Positions 38,757 through 46,720 of a stretch of DNA of 64,000 nt are shown piece after piece. The translations under genes and the position numbers were made by a program. The notes under the pieces are model-generated. The model saw only the letters and a list, made by a program, of their open reading frames with translations, had not been told where the DNA came from and made no database searches. Location: positions 203,305-267,304 of the forward strand of contig DS999227.1 in the NCBI GenBank assembly GCA_000156295.1, given 5' to 3'. This DNA is from a marine gamma proteobacterium HTCC2148. GTDB taxonomy: Bacteria > Pseudomonadota > Gammaproteobacteria > Pseudomonadales > Halieaceae. Numbering within the stretch: the first letter of the stretch is position 1; every line of letters starts with the position of its first letter.

Positions 38757-39563
38757 TCAAGCCTTGGATGAAGCCTGTAGCGCGGCAAGCTGGCCCTGCA
38801 AATACACCGCATCATTGCTAAAAATCCACTCGACGCCACGACCCACTTCACGGCATAGACAATTGCGAGACCGCGGAAACCCTGTGCCCACCATCTGCCC
38901 GGCAGCAACGTGTTTCTGCCTGATGCTCTCTGAGAGCATCAAGTAATGCCCCGCCAGGCCGCAGTAGTCACTCTGCAAACTGACCTGACTCAAGCTGGCT
39001 GTATTTGTCTGTGCCACCGGTAATAAAAATCGTGGCTCAAGGAAGTCCACCACAGCGAACAACTCGGGTTCCAATGAAAGCACGTGAAAGTCCTCTCCGG
39101 GCGTGATTTTGCTCAGCACAGCCTGCAGCGCACTGCGTTGCTGCTGAAAATCGGCGACAGATACACTTTTGAGCTCCAGCATTAAATGAGTATTGCCGCT
39201 GTAACGGGCAACCACCTCTTCGAGCGTGGGGACGGCCGGCAACTGCTCTCGCAAATCTGCAAAATCTACGGATTCAATTAGTACCGCCTTACCAAATACG
39301 CGCTCGGTAGAAGGGTCATGGCAGATGACAGGTATCCGGTCTTTGGTCCATCGAATGTCACATTCAACGCCCCAAACCCCGGCTGCCCTTGCAATGTCAA
39401 AGGCAAGCAAGGTATTTTCCATCACAGCGCGGTTATCATGCTCACCGCGATGGGAGATAATTTTGCATTTGCGCAGCGCGGTATTATCAGGCACGGCCCT
39501 GGGGACAATTGCCATGACCAGGTCCACCAGTGACATCGCTAAATTTTGCAGGTGTTCTTTCAA
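38757..39563 (-). CDS. Glycerophosphodiester phosphodiesterase
   Basis: GDPD TIM-barrel enzyme of about 269 residues, hydrolysing glycerophosphodiesters to glycerol 3-phosphate and an alcohol. Catalytic and metal motifs are ISHRGEHDN (His-Arg), MENTLLAFDIA (Glu), VECDIRWTKDRIPVICHDPSTERV (Glu, Asp, second His) and LMLELKSV (Glu). There is no signal peptide, so it is probably cytosolic, like UgpQ. The start is uncertain: TTG at 39561-39563 is chosen because AAGGA lies eight bases upstream; an ATG at 39534-39536 is the alternative. It is divergent from the UMF1-type transporter. Confidence 0.85.
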   Translation of the reverse strand: MKEHLQNLAMSLVDLVMAIVPRAVPDNTALRKCKIISHRGEHDNRAVMENTLLAFDIARAAGVWGVECDIRWTKDRIPVICHDPSTERVFGKAVLIESVDFADLREQLPAVPTLEEVVARYSGNTHLMLELKSVSVADFQQQRSALQAVLSKITPGEDFHVLSLEPELFAVVDFLEPRFLLPVAQTNTASLSQVSLQSDYCGLAGHYLMLSESIRQKHVAAGQMVGTGFPRSRNCLCREVGRGVEWIFSNDAVYLQGQLAALQASSKA

Positions 39564-39602
39564 GCTTTCATTCCTTAGCACACAACACAAGGCTCCCCCT
39601 CA

Positions 39603-40910
39603 GTGACAGAAAGCCCAGCCAGTAAACCCGTTCCCGCCCGGGAAATTATCTCCTGGGCGTTCTATGACTTTGCCAACTCAGGCTACACCACTGTGGTCCT
39701 GACCACCATCTACAGTGCCTATTTCGTTGGCGTCGTGGCGGCAGAGCTTGATAGCGGTGAGCCAGGCTCTGCCACGCTACTATGGACCCTGGCGATTGCC
39801 GCTGCGAATTTTATAGTGTTAATCAGCGGGCCTATCGTCGGCGCAATTGCAGACTTTCGCGCCAGTAAGAAGGCTTTTTTATTCGCATCATCCGTTGCGT
39901 GTGTGGCTGCAACAGCACTGCTTTCCACAGTAGGGCCTGAAAATGTAGCGCTCGCCGTTCTTTTGCTCACAATATCGTCAGTCGCATTTACCAGTGGGGA
40001 AAACCTGATCGCAGCTTTTTTACCTGAAATTGCCAGCAACAAGAATATGGGCAGAATTTCTGGCTATGGTTGGAGCCTGGGCTACTTCGGAGGCTTGCTC
40101 ACGCTGGGCTGCTGCCTGGCTTACATCAACTACGCTACAGGGCGCGGACTGGACGCTACACATTATGTGCCGGTCTGTCTGCTGATTACCGCAATCGTGT
40201 TTGCCGTCACTGCAACCCCGACGTTTGTATGGCTGCGGGAAAGAGCTACCCCACAACAACTGCCACCGGGAAAAGGTTACATCAGCGCTGGTTTTGGCCA
40301 TGTTCTGACAACTTTGAGCCATGCCAGGCAACTGCCCGATTTATTCCGGTTTTTACTCTGCATTGTGCTTTTTCAGGCAGGCGTTGCCACGGTCGTTGTC
40401 ACCGCTGCAATCTTCGCCCAGGACGTTATGCAATTTGACAGCCAGCAATTAATCATATTGATCATGGTAGTCAATCTCACCGCTGCGGTGGGTGCCTTCC
40501 TGTTCGGTTTCGCTCAGGATCGCTTTGGCTCGGTTAACAGCTTGGTCGCAGCCCTGTTGATCTGGATTCTCGCTATCGCTGTGGCCCTGCAAGCCAGCTC
40601 CGAGGCCGATATCTGGATTACTGGCAACATGATAGGCCTTGCCATGGGCGCTACCCAGGCGGGTGGACGAGCACTCATCGGACAGCTGACACCCGTATCC
40701 CATAACGGAGAAATTTTTGGTTTGTGGGGCTTAGCCAATCGCACGGCAGCAATACTGGGGCCCATCAGCTATGGGGTGATCAATCGACTTAGCGGCGGAG
40801 ACCATCAATTATCATTGATCTCCACTCTGGTGTTTTTCGTGCTGGGGCTTTTGGTGCTGTTGACAGTCAAAGAACAGCGCGGGCATGCCGCTGCGGCCAG
40901 AGCTAACTAA
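39603..40910 (+). CDS. UMF1-type MFS transporter (Atg22-like)
   Basis: 435-residue integral-membrane protein with about 12 hydrophobic helices. The N-terminal signature ISWAFYDFANSGYTTVVLTTIYSAYF is that of the UMF1/Atg22 family, some eukaryotic members of which export amino acids from vacuoles; bacterial substrates are not known. SGPIVGAIADFRASKKAFL matches the MFS loop 2-3 motif, and GQLTPVSHNGEIFGLW is typical. The start is a GTG at 39603. It overlaps the stop of convergent pnuT by eight bases. A link to the divergent GDPD is possible but unsupported. Confidence 0.88.
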   Translation: MTESPASKPVPAREIISWAFYDFANSGYTTVVLTTIYSAYFVGVVAAELDSGEPGSATLLWTLAIAAANFIVLISGPIVGAIADFRASKKAFLFASSVACVAATALLSTVGPENVALAVLLLTISSVAFTSGENLIAAFLPEIASNKNMGRISGYGWSLGYFGGLLTLGCCLAYINYATGRGLDATHYVPVCLLITAIVFAVTATPTFVWLRERATPQQLPPGKGYISAGFGHVLTTLSHARQLPDLFRFLLCIVLFQAGVATVVVTAAIFAQDVMQFDSQQLIILIMVVNLTAAVGAFLFGFAQDRFGSVNSLVAALLIWILAIAVALQASSEADIWITGNMIGLAMGATQAGGRALIGQLTPVSHNGEIFGLWGLANRTAAILGPISYGVINRLSGGDHQLSLISTLVFFVLGLLVLLTVKEQRGHAAAARAN

Positions 40911-41478
40911 AACTCTGCTGCCGATAAGCGCGTGTCCACTGGATCAAGCCCCACACAGACACTACTGCATAGACGCATATCAAGGCGGCGTATATATCCA
41001 GCGATCGATCCATATACAGCCAAATAGACGCCAGGTTAAGCACAATCCAGTAGATCCAGGTCTCCAGCACCTTCTTCACTTCCATGTAAGTAGCCGCGAA
41101 GCTGAACGCAGTGGTAAACGCATCAATGTAGGGCCGTTGAGCGTCAGTGAAATTGCTGAAAAAAGCGCCCAAGGCGACAGCACCCAGCGAAGACAGCAGA
41201 ACAATAAGCGCATGAGTTGGCGGAGCATAACGCACGATCGGATTATCCATCATGCTATTGCGTCGACTCCAGCGCACCCAGCCCCATGCGCCCATAAGCA
41301 CATAGTAAGAATAGAGAAACGCTTCAGAGTAGAGTTTGCCATCAATGAACAAGTAAATTGAAAGCAGCGACCCGGCAATACCAAAAGGCCAGCAGATGAT
41401 ATTTTCCCGGATCAATAACATGATATAGATGAGCCCCGCGAAGGTCGCGAAGATTTCTATCCACGTATTCATTGCCAT
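40903..41478 (-). CDS. pnuT: PnuC-family permease, probably the thiamin transporter PnuT
   Basis: 191-residue inner-membrane facilitator with about seven helices and the SWEET-like PnuC fold (ENIICWPFGIAGSLLSIYLF, YSYYVLMGAWGWVRW). PnuC proteins import vitamin nucleosides; PnuT members import thiamin, which is trapped inside by phosphorylation. The PnuT reading rests on context: it lies 162 bases downstream of a TonB receptor whose leader is a TPP riboswitch, matching known riboswitch-controlled receptor-pnuT pairs. No thiamin kinase/pyrophosphokinase gene (tnr3) is adjacent. The ATG at 41478 has GGGAG seven bases upstream. The alternative is an NMN/nicotinamide-riboside PnuC. Confidence 0.85.
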   Translation of the reverse strand: MAMNTWIEIFATFAGLIYIMLLIRENIICWPFGIAGSLLSIYLFIDGKLYSEAFLYSYYVLMGAWGWVRWSRRNSMMDNPIVRYAPPTHALIVLLSSLGAVALGAFFSNFTDAQRPYIDAFTTAFSFAATYMEVKKVLETWIYWIVLNLASIWLYMDRSLDIYAALICVYAVVSVWGLIQWTRAYRQQSFS

Positions 41479-41640
41479 AATCCGCTCCCACTCAATTAAG
41501 CGTTCTGTGCTTTCAAACCAGCCATTATGAACCTGGACCTAAATCGCTGACCTTGTGCATCGGCGGCAACACCTCCAGCGCCTGCGACAGGACCATTTGC
41601 ATGACAGCCAATGAATACCAAGGGCCTGGCTAAGCTCTGG

Positions 41641-43779
41641 CTAAAGCCACCAGGAGATATCCAGGCCATAAGTGCGCGGAGCACCCAATTGATAATATGT
41701 CTGATTACTCCAGGCACCAAAGTCATCCCGAGGATCGGCGCCAAAATATAAACCGTGGGTCGAATAGTCTTCGTTAGTCAGGTTGCGCCCCCAGACATTC
41801 AACCGGAGGCTGTCGTTTGCCCAGCTCAGACTGGCATTGAGCAGGTCATACGATTGCAGCTTGCCATCGTGGTAGTAACCAAAATAGCTTTCATCGCGCC
41901 CTTCGACCTCCAAAACCCCGGAAACACCCGCTGGCAGCACTGCACGAACTCCTGCGTTGTACTGGTAACTGGGTGACTTGCTCTGGTCTCGATCCTCCTT
42001 GACAACAAACTCCCAGCGATCGAGGTCAAAGGTAGTAATGTCATCCACCTGTGTTTCCAACCAGCCCAGGTTGGCAAAGACTTCAATAGCGTCTGTTGCA
42101 TCAAAAGAGGTTTCCAACTCGAGGCCATAGCTGTCGGAATCTGAGTTACTGTCCAGATACCCTATCCAAAGCCCTGCTGCGTCATCCCACATCCAGTTTT
42201 CCAACTGTGCGTTTTTCCGGGTGGCATAGAACAATGCGCCTCGCAACTCAAACCGGTTATCAAGCGCGCGAAGCTTCAAGCCTAACTCCCGATTCAGCAG
42301 GGTCTCGTCCTCAAAGCGCAGCTTGCCCGTCATAAAACCTTGAAAGTCAGGGCTCATAAACGCGTATTGGGAACTGGCAGCCACGTTAACGCCACCGGGC
42401 TTACTGGCCAAGGCCAGCGTAGCGTAGCCGAAAACGTTGTCGCTGAAACTGTACTGCAAACTTAATTCTGTGTTGTACAAATCGTCTTCACCTGCATGAG
42501 CGACGCCATTGCTGTCTCTGTACTCATCTTCGAAGCGTTCCAGGCGAAGCCCAGCGGTAAGCGTTAACGCATCGCTGAAGGCATACTCCAGTTCTCCGTA
42601 GGCTGCATATCGATCAGTCTCATAGTCGCTCACGCTCTGGTACAAACCATACCAGGCACTAGGATACGCATAGTCCAGTGTCTCACTGCTTTGATTGCCG
42701 TATAGTCCAAATGCATAGCGCCAGTCGCCACGGGCCATCGATTCCGAGCCGCCTAGCAAGCGTAAGTCGAATGTGGTCTGGTCGCGATCACGATCGAATC
42801 TTTCCTGCGCGGTGTCGTGACCAAAAGAACAGGCATTCATCTCACACACTTCTGGCGAGATCCAGTCGGCGTCATAGCTATAACCCAGATCCGCATTCAA
42901 ATCAGTAGCAACGGCCTGCAGCGTATTGCTGGCGCCCAATTCCCACTGACCTTTTACACTAAGGGCAAGCGTATCCTGCGAGTCTTTTCCAGGTTGATCG
43001 GACCAGGTATAGCGATCATTGTTCAAAGAATAGGCATCGTAGCCATTCTCGGCATCGAAACTGAACAGTGCCAGTTCATAGCTCGCACTATCATTGGGCT
43101 GCCACACCAGACGCCCGCGCCCCGTGACTTCATCAAATTTGTTGCTGTCGTTACTGCCCTTGTATTCGTTTTCAACATAGCCATCGCCTCTGTTTTGCTG
43201 CAGGGCAATGCGGCCAGCGATGCTTTCTCCCAGCGGGCCGCTAAGCACTGCACCATAGTTGTATGCGCCATAATTACCGACACCGCCACGCAGCATAGCT
43301 TCAAATTCTTTGGTCGGGGCGTTACTGTTTATCTTGACGATGCCCGCATGAGCGCTAGCACCAAAGCGAGTGCCCTGGGGACCGCGTAAGATCTCTACCT
43401 GGGCAACATCAAAAAGCATGCCTGCGTTGGCGGCACTGCCAAGCTCCAAATCATCGACCATCACCCCCACTGAAGGGTAATACTTGGGCTCTGCATACTG
43501 CTCCAGGTCACCTATCCCACGAATCTGAACGAAACGACTGCGGGAGGCACCGGTCGACCAGCTGACGTTAGGCGCAGCACTGAGCACGTCCTCCAGGTGC
43601 TGGGCGCCCCGCTCCTGCATTTGAAGCTCCCCTAATATGCTCACGCTTGATGCGTTGGTCATTAATTCGCTAGCACGAAAGTCGGCGGTAACGACCACCT
43701 CTTCGAGCTCATCAGCAAGAGAAACAGTGGTAGCGCCCAGCGCAAGTACCAGTAGTGTTTTGTGAGGAAAAAATTTCAT
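41641..43779 (-). CDS. TonB-dependent outer-membrane receptor, predicted thiamin uptake
   Basis: 712-residue TonB-dependent receptor: signal peptide ending ATTVSLA, TonB box near ELEEVVVTA, a plug domain (about 35-150, with VQIRGIG and VEILRGPQGTRFGASA), and a 22-strand barrel ending in an aromatic residue pattern (LDISWWL). On its own it would be called a generic siderophore/B12-type receptor, but its mRNA leader is a TPP riboswitch (43861-43942). It is therefore best read as the outer-membrane step of thiamin or thiamin-phosphate import, feeding the PnuC-family permease downstream. GGAG at 43786-43789 lies six bases before the ATG and inside a hairpin. Confidence 0.9.
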   Translation of the reverse strand: MKFFPHKTLLVLALGATTVSLADELEEVVVTADFRASELMTNASSVSILGELQMQERGAQHLEDVLSAAPNVSWSTGASRSRFVQIRGIGDLEQYAEPKYYPSVGVMVDDLELGSAANAGMLFDVAQVEILRGPQGTRFGASAHAGIVKINSNAPTKEFEAMLRGGVGNYGAYNYGAVLSGPLGESIAGRIALQQNRGDGYVENEYKGSNDSNKFDEVTGRGRLVWQPNDSASYELALFSFDAENGYDAYSLNNDRYTWSDQPGKDSQDTLALSVKGQWELGASNTLQAVATDLNADLGYSYDADWISPEVCEMNACSFGHDTAQERFDRDRDQTTFDLRLLGGSESMARGDWRYAFGLYGNQSSETLDYAYPSAWYGLYQSVSDYETDRYAAYGELEYAFSDALTLTAGLRLERFEDEYRDSNGVAHAGEDDLYNTELSLQYSFSDNVFGYATLALASKPGGVNVAASSQYAFMSPDFQGFMTGKLRFEDETLLNRELGLKLRALDNRFELRGALFYATRKNAQLENWMWDDAAGLWIGYLDSNSDSDSYGLELETSFDATDAIEVFANLGWLETQVDDITTFDLDRWEFVVKEDRDQSKSPSYQYNAGVRAVLPAGVSGVLEVEGRDESYFGYYHDGKLQSYDLLNASLSWANDSLRLNVWGRNLTNEDYSTHGLYFGADPRDDFGAWSNQTYYQLGAPRTYGLDISWWL

Positions 43780-43782
43780 CTT

Positions 43783-43807
43783 GGTCTCCGTGAATTAAGC
43801 AGAGACC
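43783..43807 (-). promoter_or_regulatory. Hairpin masking the Shine-Dalgarno of the TonB receptor
   Basis: On the minus strand GGTCTCTG pairs with CGGAGACC (8 bp including one G-U) around a 9-base loop. The 3' arm contains the GGAG Shine-Dalgarno, six bases before the ATG. This fits a riboswitch expression platform that blocks translation; no T-run for termination follows it. Confidence 0.72.
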
Positions 43808-43860
43808 CGGATGGCGGTGGAGAGCTACAGGCCATGGACGACGCCAAAGGCAGATACCTA

Positions 43861-43942
43861 TTCCTACGCCGGTGTTATCCGGATCAGGTTCAAAGGGTCT
43901 GCTGTAAGCAACATCTCAGGCGCAGTGGCCACCCCTTAGGAA
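43861..43942 (-). promoter_or_regulatory. TPP riboswitch (THI element)
   Basis: Read on the minus strand, the element shows the thi-box signatures: closing helix P1 TTCCTA (43937-43942) with TAGGAA (43861-43866), a GGGGTG start, CTGAGA at 43914-43919 (pyrimidine sensor), GAACCTGATC at 43882-43891, and GGATAACACC at 43871-43880 (pyrophosphate sensor). It lies 82 bases before the TonB receptor start. Binding of thiamin diphosphate should reduce expression of the receptor and of pnuT. Confidence 0.95.
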
Positions 43943-43996
43943 GCGGAAATTCTAGACCATCTTTAACGCTCCGGCAATCAATGAATAGCGTCGGCT

Positions 43997-44824
43997 CTAG
44001 GAAGGCAGGCGCCTGTACAGATTGAGAGAAAAGGCCACCTGCAGTTCCAGTGCGTCCAGCCGGGCTAGCTGCCCTTTGTTCTCCCGCTGTCCGCCGTAGG
44101 CATAGGGCGTCATCGCAACCAGGTCTCGCAGCTGCTCAGCGGTCAGTTCTAAAATAAATTCGACGGCCTCGCTGCTCGCTTGCTCAAAAGAGGGTAGCTC
44201 CCTGACTACCTGTTCGTGCGCCCTGGGATTATCGTACAAAAGTTCGCGTAACTCCCAAAGATGAAACGGTGCCGGCGACACATCAAGGAAATAACCTCCG
44301 GGCCGAACCAAACGCGCCAACTCCGCTGCGTCGGTTGGGGCAAATACGCTGAACGCAGCGTCTACCGACCTGCTCGCCAACGGAACATCAAAGGAGCTGG
44401 CTACAGCAAAGTGGGCGTTGGGGCAGGACCTGGCGGCTATACGAATCGCTGGCTTGGAGACATCAACACCGTGAACTCTCAGCTTACCTGCCACCTGATG
44501 GAGTACAGAGCTGTAGTAGCCCTCGCCACACCCCAGGTCCAGAACCAGCGCATTCTGGCCTATCAGCGCTTTCATAATGGTGCCGATCTTCTCGGCAAGC
44601 GGGTGATAAAGGCGAGCCTGATGTACTCGATGCCTGGCATCTATCATCTCGCGATTGTCACCCGGATCCTTGCTGCGTTTGCGGCTCGCGGGCAGTAAAT
44701 TGACATAACCCTCCCGGGCACAGTCAAAACAGTGTCCCGTTTCGCACAAAAGAGAATTCCTCTCCTTCAGAAGTGGCTTGTGGCAGTTGGGGCAAATCCA
44801 GTTCAAGAGAAGGACCGAGTGCAA
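43997..44824 (-). CDS. rlmA: 23S rRNA (guanine-745-N1)-methyltransferase-like protein RlmA
   Basis: 275-residue SAM-dependent rRNA methyltransferase. An N-terminal zinc motif CPNCHKPL ... CETGHCFDCAREGYVNLL (Cys-Cys-Cys-His type) precedes KDPGDNREMIDAR, both typical of RlmA. The Rossmann domain has VLDLGCGEGYY and FSVFAPTDAAELARLV. E. coli RlmA methylates G745 of helix 35; some relatives (TlrB) act at G748, which cannot be told apart here. The TTG at 44822-44824 is the outermost start; a TTG at 44806 (MNWICPNC) is equally possible, since TACAAT at about 44841-44846 may be the -10. Confidence 0.88.
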   Translation of the reverse strand: MHSVLLLNWICPNCHKPLLKERNSLLCETGHCFDCAREGYVNLLPASRKRSKDPGDNREMIDARHRVHQARLYHPLAEKIGTIMKALIGQNALVLDLGCGEGYYSSVLHQVAGKLRVHGVDVSKPAIRIAARSCPNAHFAVASSFDVPLASRSVDAAFSVFAPTDAAELARLVRPGGYFLDVSPAPFHLWELRELLYDNPRAHEQVVRELPSFEQASSEAVEFILELTAEQLRDLVAMTPYAYGGQRENKGQLARLDALELQVAFSLNLYRRLPS

Positions 44825-44896
44825 TGGGAAGACGATATTGTATGGGCTATGTGTGAATAATACAGCTCAAGATAGCGCATCAGGCGATAGCGCCCC

Positions 44897-45400
44897 TCAG
44901 CGCGGCAGCATTGGCCTCATCAATTGCGAATTAGCATTTAAGGGGTGTCCGGACGGAGCTTGCACCGGGGGCCGGTAAATGGGCTGCTCCGGCGTTGGCC
45001 TGTAAACCGGTCTCCACGGCGGGCGCGCCGGTCGCTTGTAGTAGCCACCATCATAGCTCCAGGCAGTACTGTATTGATCCACCAGACTCTGCTGTTTTTG
45101 GGGCTCGTACTGAGCGGCAGTGCGCGCCGCCAGTTCTCGCATCTCAGCACGATGCTCTTCTCTCGCTCTGCGCGCATCGACCATTCGATCAGTCGTCTCG
45201 CGCATGTCATCCAGACTCTGCTGATAAGCCTTGGGGTCTTGCGGTGCCGCCACGTCTAAATGCACCTCTTCCACACCCTGCTCATCCACCGGCGGCGTAT
45301 CGCTGAAACTCACGGCTCCGGTATTATCGACGCTGCGATATACCGTCTGTGCGTGGACAGTCAGACAACCTAAAAGCAGGATAGGAATTAGTAGTTTCAT
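44897..45400 (-). CDS. Secreted DUF4124-domain protein
   Basis: 167-residue exported protein from the ATG at 45398-45400. The signal peptide is MKLLIPILLLGCLTVHAQ, followed by the DUF4124 pattern TVYRSVDNTGAVSFSDTPP (about 20-45), usual in gammaproteobacterial envelope proteins of unknown role. A charged helical region (about 65-105, Arg/Glu-rich) follows, then a Pro/Tyr/Arg-rich tail (RPARPPWRPVYRPTPEQP). Function unknown. A longer frame to 45442 lacks a plausible ribosome site. Confidence 0.78.
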   Translation of the reverse strand: MKLLIPILLLGCLTVHAQTVYRSVDNTGAVSFSDTPPVDEQGVEEVHLDVAAPQDPKAYQQSLDDMRETTDRMVDARRAREEHRAEMRELAARTAAQYEPQKQQSLVDQYSTAWSYDGGYYKRPARPPWRPVYRPTPEQPIYRPPVQAPSGHPLNANSQLMRPMLPR

Positions 45401-45442
45401 GCCATAAGCCAGTTGAGAATCACTCGTTAAACTATAGACCAT

Positions 45443-45858
45443 GGGCCAGTCGCCAGGTTCTACATTAATTTCTGCAATAAAAGTTGAACTGCTTCACAAT
45501 TTGAGCCAGTTCTTCGGAATTTGAGTGCTGTGCTGCTTATACTGCCGCGATGAAAGTTACTAACACAGATCGTTATCTACTGGCCGACTCGGAAGAAAAT
45601 CCCAAGCGCAGTGCAACGACCTTCGAGCTGGCCTCGCTGACTTTCGCTTCTATTGCGGTGATTGCACTGATCGGACTCCTGTCCTGACCGCAAAGTAGTG
45701 CAAAGGTGGGGCAAGCTTCGGCTGCAGTTCTGCGGACACCCAAGCTCGACGTTGCGGCATGCTTTCTTTCCCCTGCCAATATCAGGATAATACCCCCCTG
45801 CCGATCTTGACCCGCGGCAGGGCGTATTCCGGCTCTTTTCCTGCTACAGGCACGCAGA
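45443..45858. other. 416-base intergenic stretch with one small open frame and a hairpin
   Basis: Between the divergent DUF4124 and PhyH genes I see only the 45-codon frame at 45550-45687 and an inverted repeat, CCCTGCCG (45796-45803) with CGGCAGGG (45815-45822), an 8-bp stem with an 11-base loop. The repeat has no T-run and lies 37 bases before the PhyH start, so it is a possible leader hairpin rather than a terminator. No RNA gene is recognised. Confidence 0.5.
45550..45687 (+). CDS. Possible 45-residue single-pass membrane protein
   Basis: Open frame from ATG 45550 to TGA 45687: a polar N-terminal half (NTDRYLLADSEENPKRS) and a C-terminal hydrophobic helix (LASLTFASIAVIALIGLLS). The polar-then-helix layout resembles real small membrane proteins, and the frame sits alone in a gap of over 400 bases. 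There is no good Shine-Dalgarno and I recognise no family, so expression is unproven. Confidence 0.4.
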   Translation: MKVTNTDRYLLADSEENPKRSATTFELASLTFASIAVIALIGLLS

Positions 45859-46713
45859 TTGAACACAAGCTCAGATTTCAATGTTTCGCAACTCAGCGAC
45901 AGTGACACGACCTTACGTGAGCGCTATGCAAAAGACGGATACCTGCTTATCAAGCAGGCAGTATCCGCTCATCACTGCAAAGTGCTTCTGGCTGATATGC
46001 TTGAAGTGCTGAATCCGCATGTCAAGTTCGACACTAGTGCCAACAAACCCGTGCTCACTGGCGACCCGTTCTACGAAACAGATGCAACCTGGGACGAAGT
46101 CTACCCGCAAGTGCAAAAACTTGAGTCCTTCCACCGGTTTTTCCATCAGCCCTGGATGCTCGACATAATGGCCCGTATACAAGGCTGCGAGCCCTGGGTG
46201 TACCCCATCAAAATGGCCAGAATCGCAACCCCGCGAATGCTAGGTTACGAAACTCCACCACACCAGGACGCTTACTCTCACCACTCTGGCCCAACCATGG
46301 CTGGAGTTTGGGTAGCCCTGCACGATGTGGATGCCAGCATGGGACGGGTCACTGTGCTACCGGGGTCCCATAAAGGCGGCGTCAGAAATGTTTTCCAGGC
46401 ACAGGGTGTTGGCGGAGTGCAGTGCGAAATTTACGATGACGAAACTCACTGGCACGTGTCAGATTTTGAGCAGGGAGATATGCTAATTTTCAATTCCGCC
46501 ATGGTGCACAGGGCGGAACCAAATACTGCTGACAATAAAGTACGTATCAGCGTAGATACCCGCTTTTGCGACTATGGTGCAAAAGTATTTTCCACCAACC
46601 TTGAACCCCATCACGGCTGGCGTATTGCGGACCTCAACTGGGATTCGATCTACCGCAATTGGCAAAGTAAGGAAGGCCAGTTTTACTGGCGCTCCTACCC
46701 CCACTGTTTTTAG
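45859..46713 (+). CDS. Phytanoyl-CoA dioxygenase (PhyH) family protein
   Basis: 284-residue Fe(II)/2-oxoglutarate-dependent oxygenase. The metal triad is visible as HQD in PPHQDAYSHH and the distal histidine in AMVHRAEPN; the 2-oxoglutarate-binding arginine is in KVRISVDTRF. WVALHDVDASMGRVTVLPGSHKGG is the typical PhyH strand-loop. Members hydroxylate the alpha or other carbons of acyl-CoAs or small molecules; the substrate is unknown here. The start is a TTG at 45859 behind a weak AGG. It is followed after seven bases by a carboxyltransferase gene, so the pair is probably co-transcribed. Confidence 0.88.
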   Translation: MNTSSDFNVSQLSDSDTTLRERYAKDGYLLIKQAVSAHHCKVLLADMLEVLNPHVKFDTSANKPVLTGDPFYETDATWDEVYPQVQKLESFHRFFHQPWMLDIMARIQGCEPWVYPIKMARIATPRMLGYETPPHQDAYSHHSGPTMAGVWVALHDVDASMGRVTVLPGSHKGGVRNVFQAQGVGGVQCEIYDDETHWHVSDFEQGDMLIFNSAMVHRAEPNTADNKVRISVDTRFCDYGAKVFSTNLEPHHGWRIADLNWDSIYRNWQSKEGQFYWRSYPHCF

Positions 46714-46720
46714 GCCGAGC

